This document shows, one piece after another, positions 8,626 to 17,474 of a stretch of DNA of 64,000 nucleotides. How positions within the stretch are numbered: the stretch's first letter is position 1; each line of letters begins with the position of its first letter. Both the position numbers and the translations under genes were made by a program. Location: the NCBI RefSeq assembly GCF_004114425.1, contig NZ_RDQF01000023.1, positions 35,028 to 99,027 of the forward strand, read 5' to 3'. Origin of the DNA: Bradyrhizobium vignae. Lineage in GTDB: Bacteria > Pseudomonadota > Alphaproteobacteria > Rhizobiales > Xanthobacteraceae. Under the pieces are notes generated by a model. It worked only from the letters and a program-made list of their open reading frames with translations, was not told the DNA's origin and did no database searches.

Positions 8626-9138
8626 TAATCCAGCCACTGATTTGATCCGGAGATTCGGCGCGAATCGCAACCAGCGCTGCCGGAGCCCTCAGCCATGATT
8701 GCGTGACGTTTACCTCGAATTTGAGCGGTCTCTTGCAACGAGCATCATCGTTCCATTGCCACTCCTGAAACTTAATCCTCCGCCTTAGTTGCAGCGCCGT
8801 CAAGGGGAACCTGCGCGCAGACGGGGTCTCAAAGGCGCACCGAAGCCGCTGAATTCGCTACTGCAAAATCAAAATCTTCGCCTCCGTGCGCTGTCGAGCA
8901 AAACGGCTTCCCTCTTGGGCAAGTTTCCCGATGACGAAGCCGTTAGTGATTGCGGCAGGAACAACAAGAACGGGCCGCTCCCGCACGTGGACCCGTGGCT
9001 CTCATCAGGAGGAGGAAACAGCACAGCATCGTTTCTGGTCCCAATCGTGACCGCCCTGCACGAGCAGACGCCGGACGAGAAGCCCGGCGATTCAGCAATG
9101 CTTCGGAAACAATAAACGAGACCAACGGAGGAATGACT
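8626..9138. promoter_or_regulatory. Divergent intergenic region between araC-type gene and xoxF
   Basis: 513 bp without a supported gene. It carries TTCCCTCTTGGGCAA at 8908-8922 (14 of 15 bases identical to the pqqA-side element) and the xoxF ribosome-binding site GGAGGA just before 9133. Promoters for both genes must lie here, but no box pair can be assigned with confidence. Confidence 0.5.
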
Positions 9139-10944
9139 ATGCGCAAGGTGCTACTGGCGACCTATCTCGGCTCTGCGGCGGCTCTCGCCGTCGGCAGCGC
9201 CTCAGCCAATGACGAGCTGATAAAGATGCAGCAGAACCCGAAGGACTGGGTGATGCCGGCAGGTGACTATGCCAACACCCGCTATTCCAAGCTGAACCAG
9301 ATCAACGCTCAGAACGTCGGCAAGCTCCAGGTCGCGTGGACGTTCTCGACCGGCGTGCTGCGCGGCCATGAAGGCGGCCCGCTGATCATCGGCAACGTCA
9401 TGTACGTCCACACGCCGTTCCCGAACAAGGTCTACGCTATTGACCTTTCCAACGAGAACAAGATCATCTGGAAGTACGAACCGAAGCAGGATCCGAACGT
9501 CATTCCGGTGATGTGCTGCGACACGGTCAACCGCGGCCTCTCCTACGGCGACGGCAAGATCATCCTGCATCAGGCCGACACCAACCTCGTCGCGCTCGAC
9601 GCCAAGACCGGCCAGGTGGCCTGGTCGGTGACCAACGGCAATCCGGCGAAGGGCGAGACCGGCACATCGGCTCCGCTGGTCGTGAAGGACAAGGTCCTGG
9701 TCGGCATCTCCGGCGGTGAGTTCGGCGTGCAGTGCCACGTCACCGCATACGACCTCAAGAGCGGCAAGCAGGTCTGGCGCGCCTATTCCGAAGGTCCGGA
9801 TGACCAGATCAAGTTCGATCCGGCCAAGACGATGTCGCTCGGCAAGCCGGTCGGAGCCGACTCCAGCTTGAAGACCTGGCAGGGCGATCAGTGGAAGATC
9901 GGCGGCGGCTGCACCTGGGGCTGGATGTCCTTCGATCCCGCTCTGAACACGGTGTACTACGGATCGGGCAACCCCTCGACCTGGAATCCGAAGCAGCGTC
10001 CGGGTGACAACAAATGGTCGATGACCATCTTCGCGCGCGACGCGGACACCGGCACGGCCAAGTGGGTCTACCAGATGACGCCGCACGACGAGTGGGACTA
10101 TGACGGCGTCAACGAGATGATCCTCACGGATCAGCAGATCAACGGCCAGCCGCGCAAGCTGCTGACTCATTTCGACCGCAACGGCCTCGCCTACACCATG
10201 GACCGCGAGAACGGTGAACTGCTGGTCGCCGAGAAATACGATCCGAAGGTGAATTGGACCTCCGGCGTCGACATGAACAAGAGCTCTCCGACCTATGGCC
10301 GCCCGAAGGTGCTCGACGCAGCTTCGACGGACAAGGCGGGCGAGGACGTCAACGTGAAGGGCATCTGCCCGGCCGCGCTCGGCACCAAGGACGAGCAGCC
10401 GGCAGCCTACTCGCCGGAAACGCAGCTGTTCTACGTTCCGACCAACCACGTCTGCATGGACTACGAACCGTTCAAGGTGAGCTACACCGCGGGCCAGCCC
10501 TATGTGGGCGCGACGCTCTCGATGTATCCGCCGCAGGGTGAAAGCCACATGGGCAACTTCATCGCCTGGGACGGCAAGACCGGCAAGATCGTCTGGTCGA
10601 ACAAGGAGCAGTTCTCGGTCTGGTCGGGTGCGCTCGCAACGGCCGGCGGCGTGGTGTTCTACGGCACGCTCGAAGGCTATCTGAAGGCGGTCGATGCCAA
10701 GTCCGGCAAGGAGCTCTACAAGTTCAAGACTCCCTCCGGCATCATCGGCAACGTCACCACCTATGAGAACAATGGCAAGCAGTACGTTGCCGTGCTCTCC
10801 GGCGTGGGCGGCTGGGCCGGCATCGGTCTGGCGGCAGGTCTGACCGATCCGACCGCAGGTCTCGGCGCCGTCGGCGGCTACGCGGCCCTCAGCAACTACA
10901 CGGCGCTCGGCGGCACGCTGACCGTGTTCTCGTTGCCGAACTAG
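9139..10944 (+). CDS. xoxF: Lanthanide-dependent methanol dehydrogenase XoxF
   Basis: 601 residues. The start is ATG 9139 (MRKVLLATYLGSAAALAVGS), about 7 nt after GGAGGA; the in-frame ATG 9133 is too close to that site. Signal peptide, periplasmic. It oxidises methanol to formaldehyde (possibly formate) with PQQ and a lanthanide. Seen: vicinal Cys126-Cys127, Glu194 (GGEFG), Asn278 (GSGNPS), catalytic Asp320 and lanthanide-marking Asp322 in DEWDYDGVNE, and repeated W-docking motifs. Length and sequence match the XoxF5-like rhizobial enzymes. It is followed by a perfect hairpin and then xoxG, GSH-formaldehyde dehydrogenase and gfa, a complete route to formate. No mxaF/mxaI is present. Confidence 0.97.
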   Translation: MRKVLLATYLGSAAALAVGSASANDELIKMQQNPKDWVMPAGDYANTRYSKLNQINAQNVGKLQVAWTFSTGVLRGHEGGPLIIGNVMYVHTPFPNKVYAIDLSNENKIIWKYEPKQDPNVIPVMCCDTVNRGLSYGDGKIILHQADTNLVALDAKTGQVAWSVTNGNPAKGETGTSAPLVVKDKVLVGISGGEFGVQCHVTAYDLKSGKQVWRAYSEGPDDQIKFDPAKTMSLGKPVGADSSLKTWQGDQWKIGGGCTWGWMSFDPALNTVYYGSGNPSTWNPKQRPGDNKWSMTIFARDADTGTAKWVYQMTPHDEWDYDGVNEMILTDQQINGQPRKLLTHFDRNGLAYTMDRENGELLVAEKYDPKVNWTSGVDMNKSSPTYGRPKVLDAASTDKAGEDVNVKGICPAALGTKDEQPAAYSPETQLFYVPTNHVCMDYEPFKVSYTAGQPYVGATLSMYPPQGESHMGNFIAWDGKTGKIVWSNKEQFSVWSGALATAGGVVFYGTLEGYLKAVDAKSGKELYKFKTPSGIIGNVTTYENNGKQYVAVLSGVGGWAGIGLAAGLTDPTAGLGAVGGYAALSNYTALGGTLTVFSLPN

Positions 10945-10962
10945 GCCTCGCTCAGCATCGCT

Positions 10963-10992
10963 CCGGCGCGTGGAATCACCTCCACGCGCCGG
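10963..10992 (+). terminator. Perfect 12-bp hairpin between xoxF and xoxG
   Basis: CCGGCGCGTGGA (10963-10974) pairs perfectly with TCCACGCGCCGG (10981-10992) around a 6-nt loop. No T-run follows, so it is more likely an mRNA-stabilising or partial-attenuation element, lowering xoxG relative to xoxF, than a strong terminator. Confidence 0.6.
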
Positions 10993-11027
10993 GTCGTCTC
11001 CACCGAACGCCTTCGAGGAAAACTCTC

Positions 11028-11552
11028 TTGCGTAAAATCTGCTCTGTCGTTGCTGTGATGATGATCTTCGTTGCGTCCGGAGGCGTAGCGGTCGCGGAGG
11101 GTCCGGGCGACCCGACCGCGGTGAAGAAGGAAGATGACGGGAAGTGGCTCGATAAGGAGGGAAATCCCACCTACAAGATTTCGGCCGACGGCACCGTGGA
11201 CTGGTTCACCTATTCCGGATACCGCCGCTATCACTCGGACTGCCATGTCTGTCATGGCCCCGACGGCATGGGCTCGACCTATGCCCCGGCGCTGAAGGAT
11301 TCGCTGAAGACGATGAGCTATGGCGACTTCCTCGGCGTCGTTGCCTCCGGCCGCAAGAACATCTCGACGGCCTCCGAGAACGTGATGCCGGCCTTCGGCG
11401 ATAATCCGAACGTCGCATGCTACATGGACGATCTCTACGTCTATCTGCGCGCCCGCTCCACCGAAGCATGGGGCCGGCAGCGTCCCTCCAAGAAGGAGGA
11501 GAAAACGGAGGCCTACACCAAGGCGGAAGACGCCTGCATGGGCAAGAAATGA
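11028..11552 (+). CDS. xoxG: XoxG-type cytochrome c
   Basis: 174 residues from TTG 11028, with GAGG upstream. A signal peptide (MRKICSVVAVMMIFVASGGVAVAE) leads to a mono-haem site CHVCH (Cys72, Cys75, His76) and a likely axial Met120 (ENVMPAFGDN). The extra N-terminal segment (DDGKWLDKEGNPTYKI) and the DLYVYLRARS tail are typical of cytochromes encoded next to xoxF. It takes electrons from XoxF to the terminal oxidase chain. The Lys-rich C-terminus (SKKEEKTEAYTKAEDACMGKK) is unusual in charge. It lies 83 bp after xoxF beyond a hairpin. Confidence 0.93.
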   Translation: MRKICSVVAVMMIFVASGGVAVAEGPGDPTAVKKEDDGKWLDKEGNPTYKISADGTVDWFTYSGYRRYHSDCHVCHGPDGMGSTYAPALKDSLKTMSYGDFLGVVASGRKNISTASENVMPAFGDNPNVACYMDDLYVYLRARSTEAWGRQRPSKKEEKTEAYTKAEDACMGKK

Positions 11553-11613
11553 ACGCTACGAGGACTGCCGAGACTACCTCTTGGCGTCCTGCGAGAATCT
11601 GAGGAGTTCTAAG

Positions 11614-12723
11614 ATGAAGACACGTGCCGCCGTTGCTTTCGAAGCCAAGAAGCCGCTCGAGATCGTCGAGGTCGATCTGGAAGGCCCGAAGGCCGGCGAA
11701 GTCCTGGTCGAGATCAAGGCGACGGGCATCTGCCATACCGACGCCTACACGCTCGACGGCTTCGACAGCGAGGGAATCTTTCCGTCGATCCTGGGACATG
11801 AGGGAGCGGGCATCATCCGCGAGATCGGCCCGGGCGTGACCTCGGTTAAGCCGGGCGATCACGTCATCCCGCTTTACACGCCCGAATGCCGGCAGTGCAA
11901 AAGCTGCCTCAGCCAGAAGACCAATCTCTGCACCGCGATCCGCGCGACGCAGGGCAAGGGCGTGATGCCTGACGGCACCAGCCGCTTCTCCTACAAGGGC
12001 AAGCCGATCTACCACTACATGGGCTGCTCGACCTTCTCGAACTTCACCGTGCTGCCCGAGATCGCGGTTGCCAAGATCCGCGAGGACGCACCGTTCGACA
12101 AGAGCTGCTACATCGGCTGTGGTGTCACCACCGGGGTCGGTGCCGTGGTCAACACTGCCAAGGTCACGCCGGGCTCCAACGTGGTCGTGTTCGGCCTCGG
12201 TGGCATCGGCCTTAACGTCATCCAGGGCGCGAAGATGGCCGGCGCCGACAAGATCATCGGTGTCGACATCAACGACTCCAAGGAGGAATGGGGCCGCAGG
12301 TTCGGCATGACCGACTTCGTCAACCCGAAGAAGATCACCGGCGACATCGTTCAGCACCTCGTCGGCCTAACCGATGGCGGTGCCGACTACACCTTCGACT
12401 GCACCGGCAACACCACCGTGATGCGCCAGGCGCTGGAAGCCTGCCATCGCGGCTGGGGCACTTCGATCATCATCGGCGTCGCCGAAGCCGGCAAGGAGAT
12501 CGCCACCCGCCCGTTCCAGCTCGTCACCGGGCGCAACTGGCGCGGCACGGCCTTCGGCGGCGCGCGCGGGCGCACCGACGTGCCGAAGATCGTCGACTGG
12601 TACATGAACGGAAAGATCCAGATCGATCCGATGATCACCCACGTGCTCAAGCTCGAAGGGATCAACAAGGGTTTTGACCTCATGCATGAGGGCAAATCCA
12701 TTCGTTCAGTCGTCGTGTACTAG
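11614..12723 (+). CDS. frmA: S-(hydroxymethyl)glutathione dehydrogenase / class III alcohol dehydrogenase
   Basis: 369 residues from ATG 11614 (MKTRAAVAFEAKKPLEIVEV). It is a cytoplasmic zinc, NAD-dependent enzyme that converts S-hydroxymethylglutathione to S-formylglutathione. Seen: catalytic zinc site (CHTDAYT; GHEGAG), structural zinc cysteines (CRQCKSCLSQKTNLC), and the Rossmann stretch VFGLGGIGLNVIQGAKMAGA. The class III mark TDAYTLDG is present. It lies directly after the xoxG cytochrome and before gfa, so it handles formaldehyde made by XoxF. A formylglutathione hydrolase gene is not in the window. Confidence 0.96.
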   Translation: MKTRAAVAFEAKKPLEIVEVDLEGPKAGEVLVEIKATGICHTDAYTLDGFDSEGIFPSILGHEGAGIIREIGPGVTSVKPGDHVIPLYTPECRQCKSCLSQKTNLCTAIRATQGKGVMPDGTSRFSYKGKPIYHYMGCSTFSNFTVLPEIAVAKIREDAPFDKSCYIGCGVTTGVGAVVNTAKVTPGSNVVVFGLGGIGLNVIQGAKMAGADKIIGVDINDSKEEWGRRFGMTDFVNPKKITGDIVQHLVGLTDGGADYTFDCTGNTTVMRQALEACHRGWGTSIIIGVAEAGKEIATRPFQLVTGRNWRGTAFGGARGRTDVPKIVDWYMNGKIQIDPMITHVLKLEGINKGFDLMHEGKSIRSVVVY

Positions 12724-12756
12724 CTCGAAAGCCATCACACCAAGGAGGATCGACCC

Positions 12757-13320
12757 ATGACTGTTGCACTCCATCCCTCGATCGACAACGGCATCAAACA
12801 AGGCACCGGCAGCTTTGCCGGCGGCACGCTGGTCTGCAAATGCAACGACCATCCGGTCAAGGTCGGCATCAAAGGCGACGTCGCGCACAATCACGCCTGT
12901 GGCTGCACCAAATGCTGGAAACCGCAGGGCGCGATCTTCTCCGTCGTCGCCGTGGTCCCGCGCCAGAACGTCACCGTGCTCGAGAACGGCGATAAGCTCC
13001 AGATCGTCGATCCCTCCGCGGTGATCCAGCGCTACGCCTGCAAGGCCTGCGGCACGCACATGTACGGCCGGATCGAGAACAAGAACCATCCGTTCTATGG
13101 CCTCGATTTCATCCATCCCGAATTGTTCCAGGAGCAGGGCTCGCAGGCGCCGCAATTCGCCGCCTTCGTCTCCTCGGTGATCGAATCGGGCGTGAAGCCC
13201 GAGCAGATGGCCGGCATCCGCTCGCGGCTCAAGGAGATCGGCCTCGAGCCTTATGACTGCCTGTCGCCGGCGCTGATGGACGCGATCGCGACGCATGTCG
13301 CGAAAGCCAAAGCCGCCTAG
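12757..13320 (+). CDS. gfa: S-(hydroxymethyl)glutathione synthase (Gfa)
   Basis: 187 residues with AAGGAGG before ATG 12757. It is a zinc protein of the GFA family that speeds formation of S-hydroxymethylglutathione from formaldehyde and glutathione. Seen: cysteine zinc motifs LVCKCNDHPV, ACGCTKCWKP and YACKACGTHMYGR in the family order. It is the last gene of the xoxF-xoxG-frmA-gfa run. A rho-independent terminator lies 256 bp downstream. Confidence 0.95.
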   Translation: MTVALHPSIDNGIKQGTGSFAGGTLVCKCNDHPVKVGIKGDVAHNHACGCTKCWKPQGAIFSVVAVVPRQNVTVLENGDKLQIVDPSAVIQRYACKACGTHMYGRIENKNHPFYGLDFIHPELFQEQGSQAPQFAAFVSSVIESGVKPEQMAGIRSRLKEIGLEPYDCLSPALMDAIATHVAKAKAA

Positions 13321-13962
13321 GCAGCCTGCCTGAGCTGGCTGGGCGGCCCGAGCCCTTGGCCAGACCTTCTGCGGCTCGCTGGCGCCTATTGCCACCCGCG
13401 AGCCGCACGGGTCCCCGGTCCGGGACCACCGCGGCGATGCCGCCGTTTCTGCACCACGCATATGTGAGGGCCATCAGCTCCTCAGTCCTGGTCTCTGAAT
13501 GACTGCGCAGGGCCGTCTGCTTCCGGCTTGAAGTTCGCGGTGCTTGCGTTCTCCCTCCCTCGACTGAGGCATCCTGCTTCGTCCGCAGTCTTCCTGGCGG
13601 ACGAAGCCTTTTTCGCGCCGGTTTCGTAAGCACGCGGCATGAAGCCGCGCCCAGCTTTTGACAAACCATCGATGCAATCTTTTCCCGGTGAGAACACTCG
13701 GCTGTGAACGCCGGGCCGGAGCGGTCTCTGCTACGATCGCGCCGTCACGATGCCGCGCGAACTACAATCAATTAAGAACAAAACGGGAGGTATCGAGCAT
13801 ATCCAGACATCGCCATTGGTGTTCCTGCCACGTTTCGGGATTTGCCCGCGCGGGGTGACGGCAGGATGTGGCGAGACGATGCAAGAACCGTCGCCGACCG
13901 GCGACGAGGACTTTGAATTTTGCATGCTAATTTTGCATGCTTATGAAGAGCGAGGGACGATC
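13321..13962 (+). other. Intergenic stretch after gfa, containing one terminator
   Basis: 642 bp with several short overlapping open frames, none with a ribosome-binding site or recognisable protein. The only firm element is the terminator at 13576-13613. The second half must hold the promoter of the aldehyde dehydrogenase operon; TGCATGCTAATTTTGCATGC at 13921-13940 is a dyad immediately upstream of that operon and might be an operator. Confidence 0.5.
13576..13613 (+). terminator. Rho-independent terminator
   Basis: An 11-bp perfect stem GCTTCGTCCGC / GCGGACGAAGC with a 10-nt loop is followed by CTTTTT. The T-run lies on the plus-strand side, so it ends rightward transcription from the xoxF-gfa operon. 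Confidence 0.85.
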
Positions 13963-14415
13963 ATGATCAAGGTAAAGATCAACGGCCAGGAACAGAGCTG
14001 GGACGGCGACCCGGATCTCCCGCTACTCTGGTTCCTGCGTGACGAGGCCGGGCTGACCGGCACCAAATACGGCTGCGGCCAGGCCCTGTGCGGTGCCTGC
14101 ACCGTCATCGTCGACAAGGAAGCGGTTCGCGCCTGCGTCACGTCGGTCAACGACGTTGCCGGACGCGAGGTCACCACGATCGAGGGATTGCACCCCAACG
14201 GCGATCATCCGGTGCAGAAGGCTTGGCGCCAGGTCAACGTGCCCCAATGCGGCTTCTGCCAGACCGGCCAGATCATGCAGGCCGCAGCCCTCTTGATGGA
14301 CAACCCAAAACCCTCGCATGACCAGATCCGCGAGGCGATGTCCGGCAACATCTGCCGCTGCGGCTGCTACCAGCGCATCGAGAACGCCGTCCATCTCGCA
14401 TCGACGGGAGTGTGA
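13963..14415 (+). CDS. (2Fe-2S)-binding subunit of molybdenum aldehyde/isoquinoline-type dehydrogenase
   Basis: 150 residues from ATG 13963 with GAGGGA upstream. It is the small electron-transfer subunit of a xanthine-oxidase-family enzyme. It has a ferredoxin-like cluster (CGQALCGACT) and a second [2Fe-2S] cluster in the C-terminal helical domain (CGFCQTGQIMQA and GNICRCGCYQRI). Its stop is 1 bp before the large subunit start. The IorA/IorB two-subunit arrangement (no separate FAD subunit) suggests electrons go to a cytochrome. Its place after the formaldehyde genes hints at aldehyde oxidation, which is inference. Confidence 0.94.
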   Translation: MIKVKINGQEQSWDGDPDLPLLWFLRDEAGLTGTKYGCGQALCGACTVIVDKEAVRACVTSVNDVAGREVTTIEGLHPNGDHPVQKAWRQVNVPQCGFCQTGQIMQAAALLMDNPKPSHDQIREAMSGNICRCGCYQRIENAVHLASTGV

Positions 14416-14416
14416 C

Positions 14417-16729
14417 ATGAATTTCATCGACAATCCCCGCAAGCTTCGCGGCTTCGAAAAGCATATCGGGATCCAGAAGGTCTCGCGCCGCAGCATCCTG
14501 AAGGGGCTCGGCGTCACCGGCGGCTTCGTGCTCGCCGCCCCCGTGATGTCGCGCCAAGCGCTCGCCTATGAAACCGGTGCCGGCAAGATGCCTCACGGCG
14601 TCGTGGTCGATCCGCGCGTGTTCGTTTCGGTCGGCCAGGACGGCATCGTCACCATCATCGCGCACCGTTCGGAAATGGGCACCGGCGTGCGCACCAGCCT
14701 GCCGCTGATCGTCGCCGAGGAGATGGAAGCCGACTGGTCCAGGGTCAAGGTGCAGCAGGCCCATGGCGACGAGGTCAGGTTCGGCAACCAGGACACCGAT
14801 GGCTCACGCAGCACGCGGCACTATTTGATCCCCATGCGCCAGATCGGCGCCTCCGCCCGCACCATGCTGGAGCAGGCCGCTGCAAAGCGCTGGGGCGTGC
14901 CGGCGACCGAGGTCAAAGCCGTCAATCACGAGGTCGTTCACAGCGCCAGCGGACGCAAGCTCGGCTTCGGCGAGCTCGCCGCCGATGCCGCCAAGGAATC
15001 GGTGCCGAGCATTGAAAGCCTCAAGCTGAAGGATCCCAAGGACTTCCGTTATCTCGGCAAGGGACAGGTCGGCATCGTCGATCTTCACGACATCACCACC
15101 GGCAAGGCGCGTTATGGCGCGGATGTTCGCTTGCCTGGCATGAAATATGCCGTGATCGCGCGCCCGCCGGTGACGGGCGGCAAGCTGGTCTCGTTCGATC
15201 CGGACGCGGCGCTGAAAGTCCCCGGCGTCGAGAAGGTGATGCAGGTGCGCGGCTGGCCATGGCCGTCGAAGTTCCAGCCGCTCGGCGGCGTTGCCGTGAT
15301 CGCGCGCAACACCGGCGCGGCGATCAAGGGACGCGACGCGCTGAAGCTGGTCTGGGACGACGGTCCGAACGGCAAATACGACTCGGTCGCCTACCGCAAG
15401 GAGCTCGAAGAGGCCTCGCGCAAGCCTGGCCTCGTGCTGCGCCAGGAGGGCGATGCGGAGGCTGCCCTCAAGAGCGCCGACAAAGTGATCGTCGGCGAGT
15501 ACTACATCCCGCATCTCGCCCATGTCGCCATGGAGCCGCCGGTGGCGGTTGCCGACGTCAAGGGCGACAAGGCGGAGATCTGGGCGCCGGTGCAGAGCCC
15601 CGGCGGCACGCGCGAGGACGTCGCCAAGACGCTCGGCATTCCCGAGGACAACGTCACCGTCAATGTGACGCTGCTCGGCGGTGGGTTCGGCCGCAAGTCC
15701 AAATGCGATTTTGCGCTCGAAGCCGCGCTCTTGTCGAAGGAGCTCGGTGCGCCGGTGAAGGTGCAGTGGACGCGGGAGGACGACATCCACAACGGCTTCC
15801 TGCACACCGTCTCGGTCGAGCGGATCGAAGCCGGTCTCGACAAGAACGGCAAGGTGATCGCTTGGCGCCACCGCAGCGTGGCTCCCAGCATCGCCTCGAC
15901 CTTTGCCGCCGGCACGGTGCATCAGGCACCGTTCGAGATCGGCATGGGTCTCGTCGATATGCCCTTCGAGATCGCCAACATCTCCTGCGAGAATCCGGAA
16001 GCAGCCGCACATACCCGCATCGGCTGGTTCCGCTCGGTCTCGAACATCCCGCGTGCCTTCGCCGTGCAGTCGATGGTCGCCGAGATCGCGCAAGCCACCG
16101 GCCGCGACCAGAAGGACATGCTGCTCGAGCTGATCGGCTCGCCGCGCATCGTCAAGCCCAACGTGAAGGACCTGTGGAACTACGGCGAACCCCAGGACAG
16201 CTATCCGATCGACACCGCGCGCCTGCGCAAGGTGGTCGAACTGGTCGCCGAAAAGGGCGAATGGGGCCGTCAGGTGCCGAAGGGCCACGGCCTCGGCATC
16301 GCCGTGCACCGCAGCTTCGTCAGCTACATCGCAACCATCATCGAGGTTGCCGTCGACGACAAGGGCAAGCTGACGGTGCCTCGGGTCGACACCGCGATCG
16401 ACTGCGGCACCTATGTCAACCCCGAGCGCATCGCTTCGCAGATCGAGGGCGCGGCGATCATGGGGCTCAGTCTCGCCAAGTACGGCGAGATCACGTTCAA
16501 GGACGGCAAGGTGCAGCAGAAGAATTTTGACGACTTCCAGGTCATCCGAATGGACGAGTCCCCACTGGTGACCAACGTCTACATCGTGCCGCCCGGACCC
16601 GACACGCCGCCGAGCGGCGTCGGCGAGCCCGGTGTTCCCCCGTTCGCACCGGCCCTGATCAATGCGATCTTCGCCGCGACGGGAAAACGCATCCGCTCGC
16701 TTCCGATCGGCAAGCAATTGGAGGCATAG
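14417..16729 (+). CDS. Molybdopterin-binding aldehyde dehydrogenase large subunit, Tat-exported
   Basis: 770 residues from ATG 14417. A twin-arginine signal (SRRSILKGLGVTGGFVLAAP) sends the folded enzyme to the periplasm. It belongs to the IorB-like branch of the xanthine dehydrogenase family, with hammerhead domain (GKARYGADVRLPGM) and molybdopterin domains (LLGGGFGRKSKCDFALEAALLSKE shortened here to its core GGGFGRKS; VGEPGVPPFAPAL containing the catalytic Glu region GEPG). The substrate may be an aldehyde or N-heteroaromatic compound. It forms an operon with the 2Fe-2S subunit. The stop codon abuts an inverted repeat that may terminate transcription. Confidence 0.93.
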   Translation: MNFIDNPRKLRGFEKHIGIQKVSRRSILKGLGVTGGFVLAAPVMSRQALAYETGAGKMPHGVVVDPRVFVSVGQDGIVTIIAHRSEMGTGVRTSLPLIVAEEMEADWSRVKVQQAHGDEVRFGNQDTDGSRSTRHYLIPMRQIGASARTMLEQAAAKRWGVPATEVKAVNHEVVHSASGRKLGFGELAADAAKESVPSIESLKLKDPKDFRYLGKGQVGIVDLHDITTGKARYGADVRLPGMKYAVIARPPVTGGKLVSFDPDAALKVPGVEKVMQVRGWPWPSKFQPLGGVAVIARNTGAAIKGRDALKLVWDDGPNGKYDSVAYRKELEEASRKPGLVLRQEGDAEAALKSADKVIVGEYYIPHLAHVAMEPPVAVADVKGDKAEIWAPVQSPGGTREDVAKTLGIPEDNVTVNVTLLGGGFGRKSKCDFALEAALLSKELGAPVKVQWTREDDIHNGFLHTVSVERIEAGLDKNGKVIAWRHRSVAPSIASTFAAGTVHQAPFEIGMGLVDMPFEIANISCENPEAAAHTRIGWFRSVSNIPRAFAVQSMVAEIAQATGRDQKDMLLELIGSPRIVKPNVKDLWNYGEPQDSYPIDTARLRKVVELVAEKGEWGRQVPKGHGLGIAVHRSFVSYIATIIEVAVDDKGKLTVPRVDTAIDCGTYVNPERIASQIEGAAIMGLSLAKYGEITFKDGKVQQKNFDDFQVIRMDESPLVTNVYIVPPGPDTPPSGVGEPGVPPFAPALINAIFAATGKRIRSLPIGKQLEA

Positions 16730-16776
16730 GGCATGATCCGGAAAAGTGGACACCGGTTTTCCGGATAGATCATGCC
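16730..16776. repeat. Bradyrhizobium-style intergenic inverted repeat
   Basis: GGCATGATCCGGAAAA and its partner around TTTTCCGGATAGATCATGCC form a long imperfect dyad directly after the upstream stop codon. This palindrome type is common between Bradyrhizobium genes. It may act as a transcript end or stability element. Confidence 0.75.
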
Positions 16777-16786
16777 CAACCAAGGG

Positions 16787-16810
16787 AGCGCGATAGATGT
16801 CTATCGCGCT
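16787..16810. repeat. Second short inverted repeat
   Basis: AGCGCGATAGA and TCTATCGCGCT form a near-perfect dyad separated by two bases, just after the first repeat and before a small secreted-protein gene. Confidence 0.5.
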
Positions 16811-16863
16811 TCGGAACACAAGCGGCCTCGCGCCGTTTGCATCGATCTGACAGGAGCAGATCG

Positions 16864-17121
16864 ATGACCAACATCTCCAAGGCGCTCGCAGTCTCGCTGT
16901 CGAGCGCCTTTCTTTTGACCACCACTGGTGCGTTTGCCCAGACCAACACGACGCCGCCGACGACCGCCACGCGGCCGACAGCGCCCGATCAGAACTCGCT
17001 TCCCAACGCCAATGCCCCGCCCGCTTCGACCACCCAGACCACGGGGCAGCACAATCCGGACCCGAAGGTTCGCGAAATGAACCAGAAAGAGAAGGGCAAG
17101 GTGGAGCGCGAGGGGAAGTAG
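16864..17121 (+). CDS. Small secreted Thr/Pro/Asn-rich protein
   Basis: 85 residues from ATG 16864 with AGGAG upstream. A clear signal peptide (SKALAVSLSSAFLLTTTGAFA) is followed by a low-complexity Thr/Pro/Asn/Gln tail (QTNTTPPTTATRPTAPDQNS) and a Lys/Glu-rich end (NQKEKGKVEREGK). There is no known domain; such short exported proteins are common in Bradyrhizobium. It stands alone after the aldehyde dehydrogenase, separated by inverted repeats. Confidence 0.7.
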   Translation: MTNISKALAVSLSSAFLLTTTGAFAQTNTTPPTTATRPTAPDQNSLPNANAPPASTTQTTGQHNPDPKVREMNQKEKGKVEREGK

Positions 17122-17474
17122 GCTTTGCAGGCAGCGCCGTTATGGCCACGGTCCACATCCTCGCCGGTGCCAATTGATGTACCCTCTCCCCCTGTGGGAG
17201 AGGGCCGCGAGGCTGGGTGCCACGATCTCGCTTGGGTGAGGGGTTTGCCTCCGCAACAACGGGTCGCACTCGTTACTCGCGGAGAAAACCCCTCATCCGG
17301 CGCTTCGCGCCACCTTCTCCCACATCCGCCTTCGCCAGGGCTTCGGCGGACATGAGGGGAGAAGGAAGACAGCGCGCCACAGCAAAAATGCGGCGGGCGT
17401 TGCCGTCCGCCGCATTCGCCACCCCCCGGCTGCTCCGCTTCTTTCGATCCGCCCGCGGAGCTATTTCTGCGGAG
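17122..17474. repeat. Intergenic repeat block (CTCTCCC/GAGAGGG type)
   Basis: No gene. CTCTCCCCCTGTGGGAGAGGG at about 17184-17204 is a strong dyad, followed by GGGTGAGGGG, CCCCTCATCCGG and GAGGGGAGAAGG, the series of pieces seen in dispersed Bradyrhizobium intergenic repeats. Related fragments occur near 26455 and 45308. GC-rich hairpins here may separate the convergent units on either side. Confidence 0.7.

Noticed and set aside
9139..10944. XoxF could have been MxaF (calcium methanol dehydrogenase)
   Set aside because: Asp at 322 instead of Ala, and no mxaI or other mxa genes.
14804..17269. Very long minus-strand frame opposite the molybdenum dehydrogenase
   Set aside because: High-GC shadow of the plus-strand gene, with arginine/histidine-rich composition and no domain.
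17184..17360. CRISPR-like repeats
   Set aside because: Units are inverted pieces of an intergenic repeat of unequal length, not regular direct repeats with spacers.
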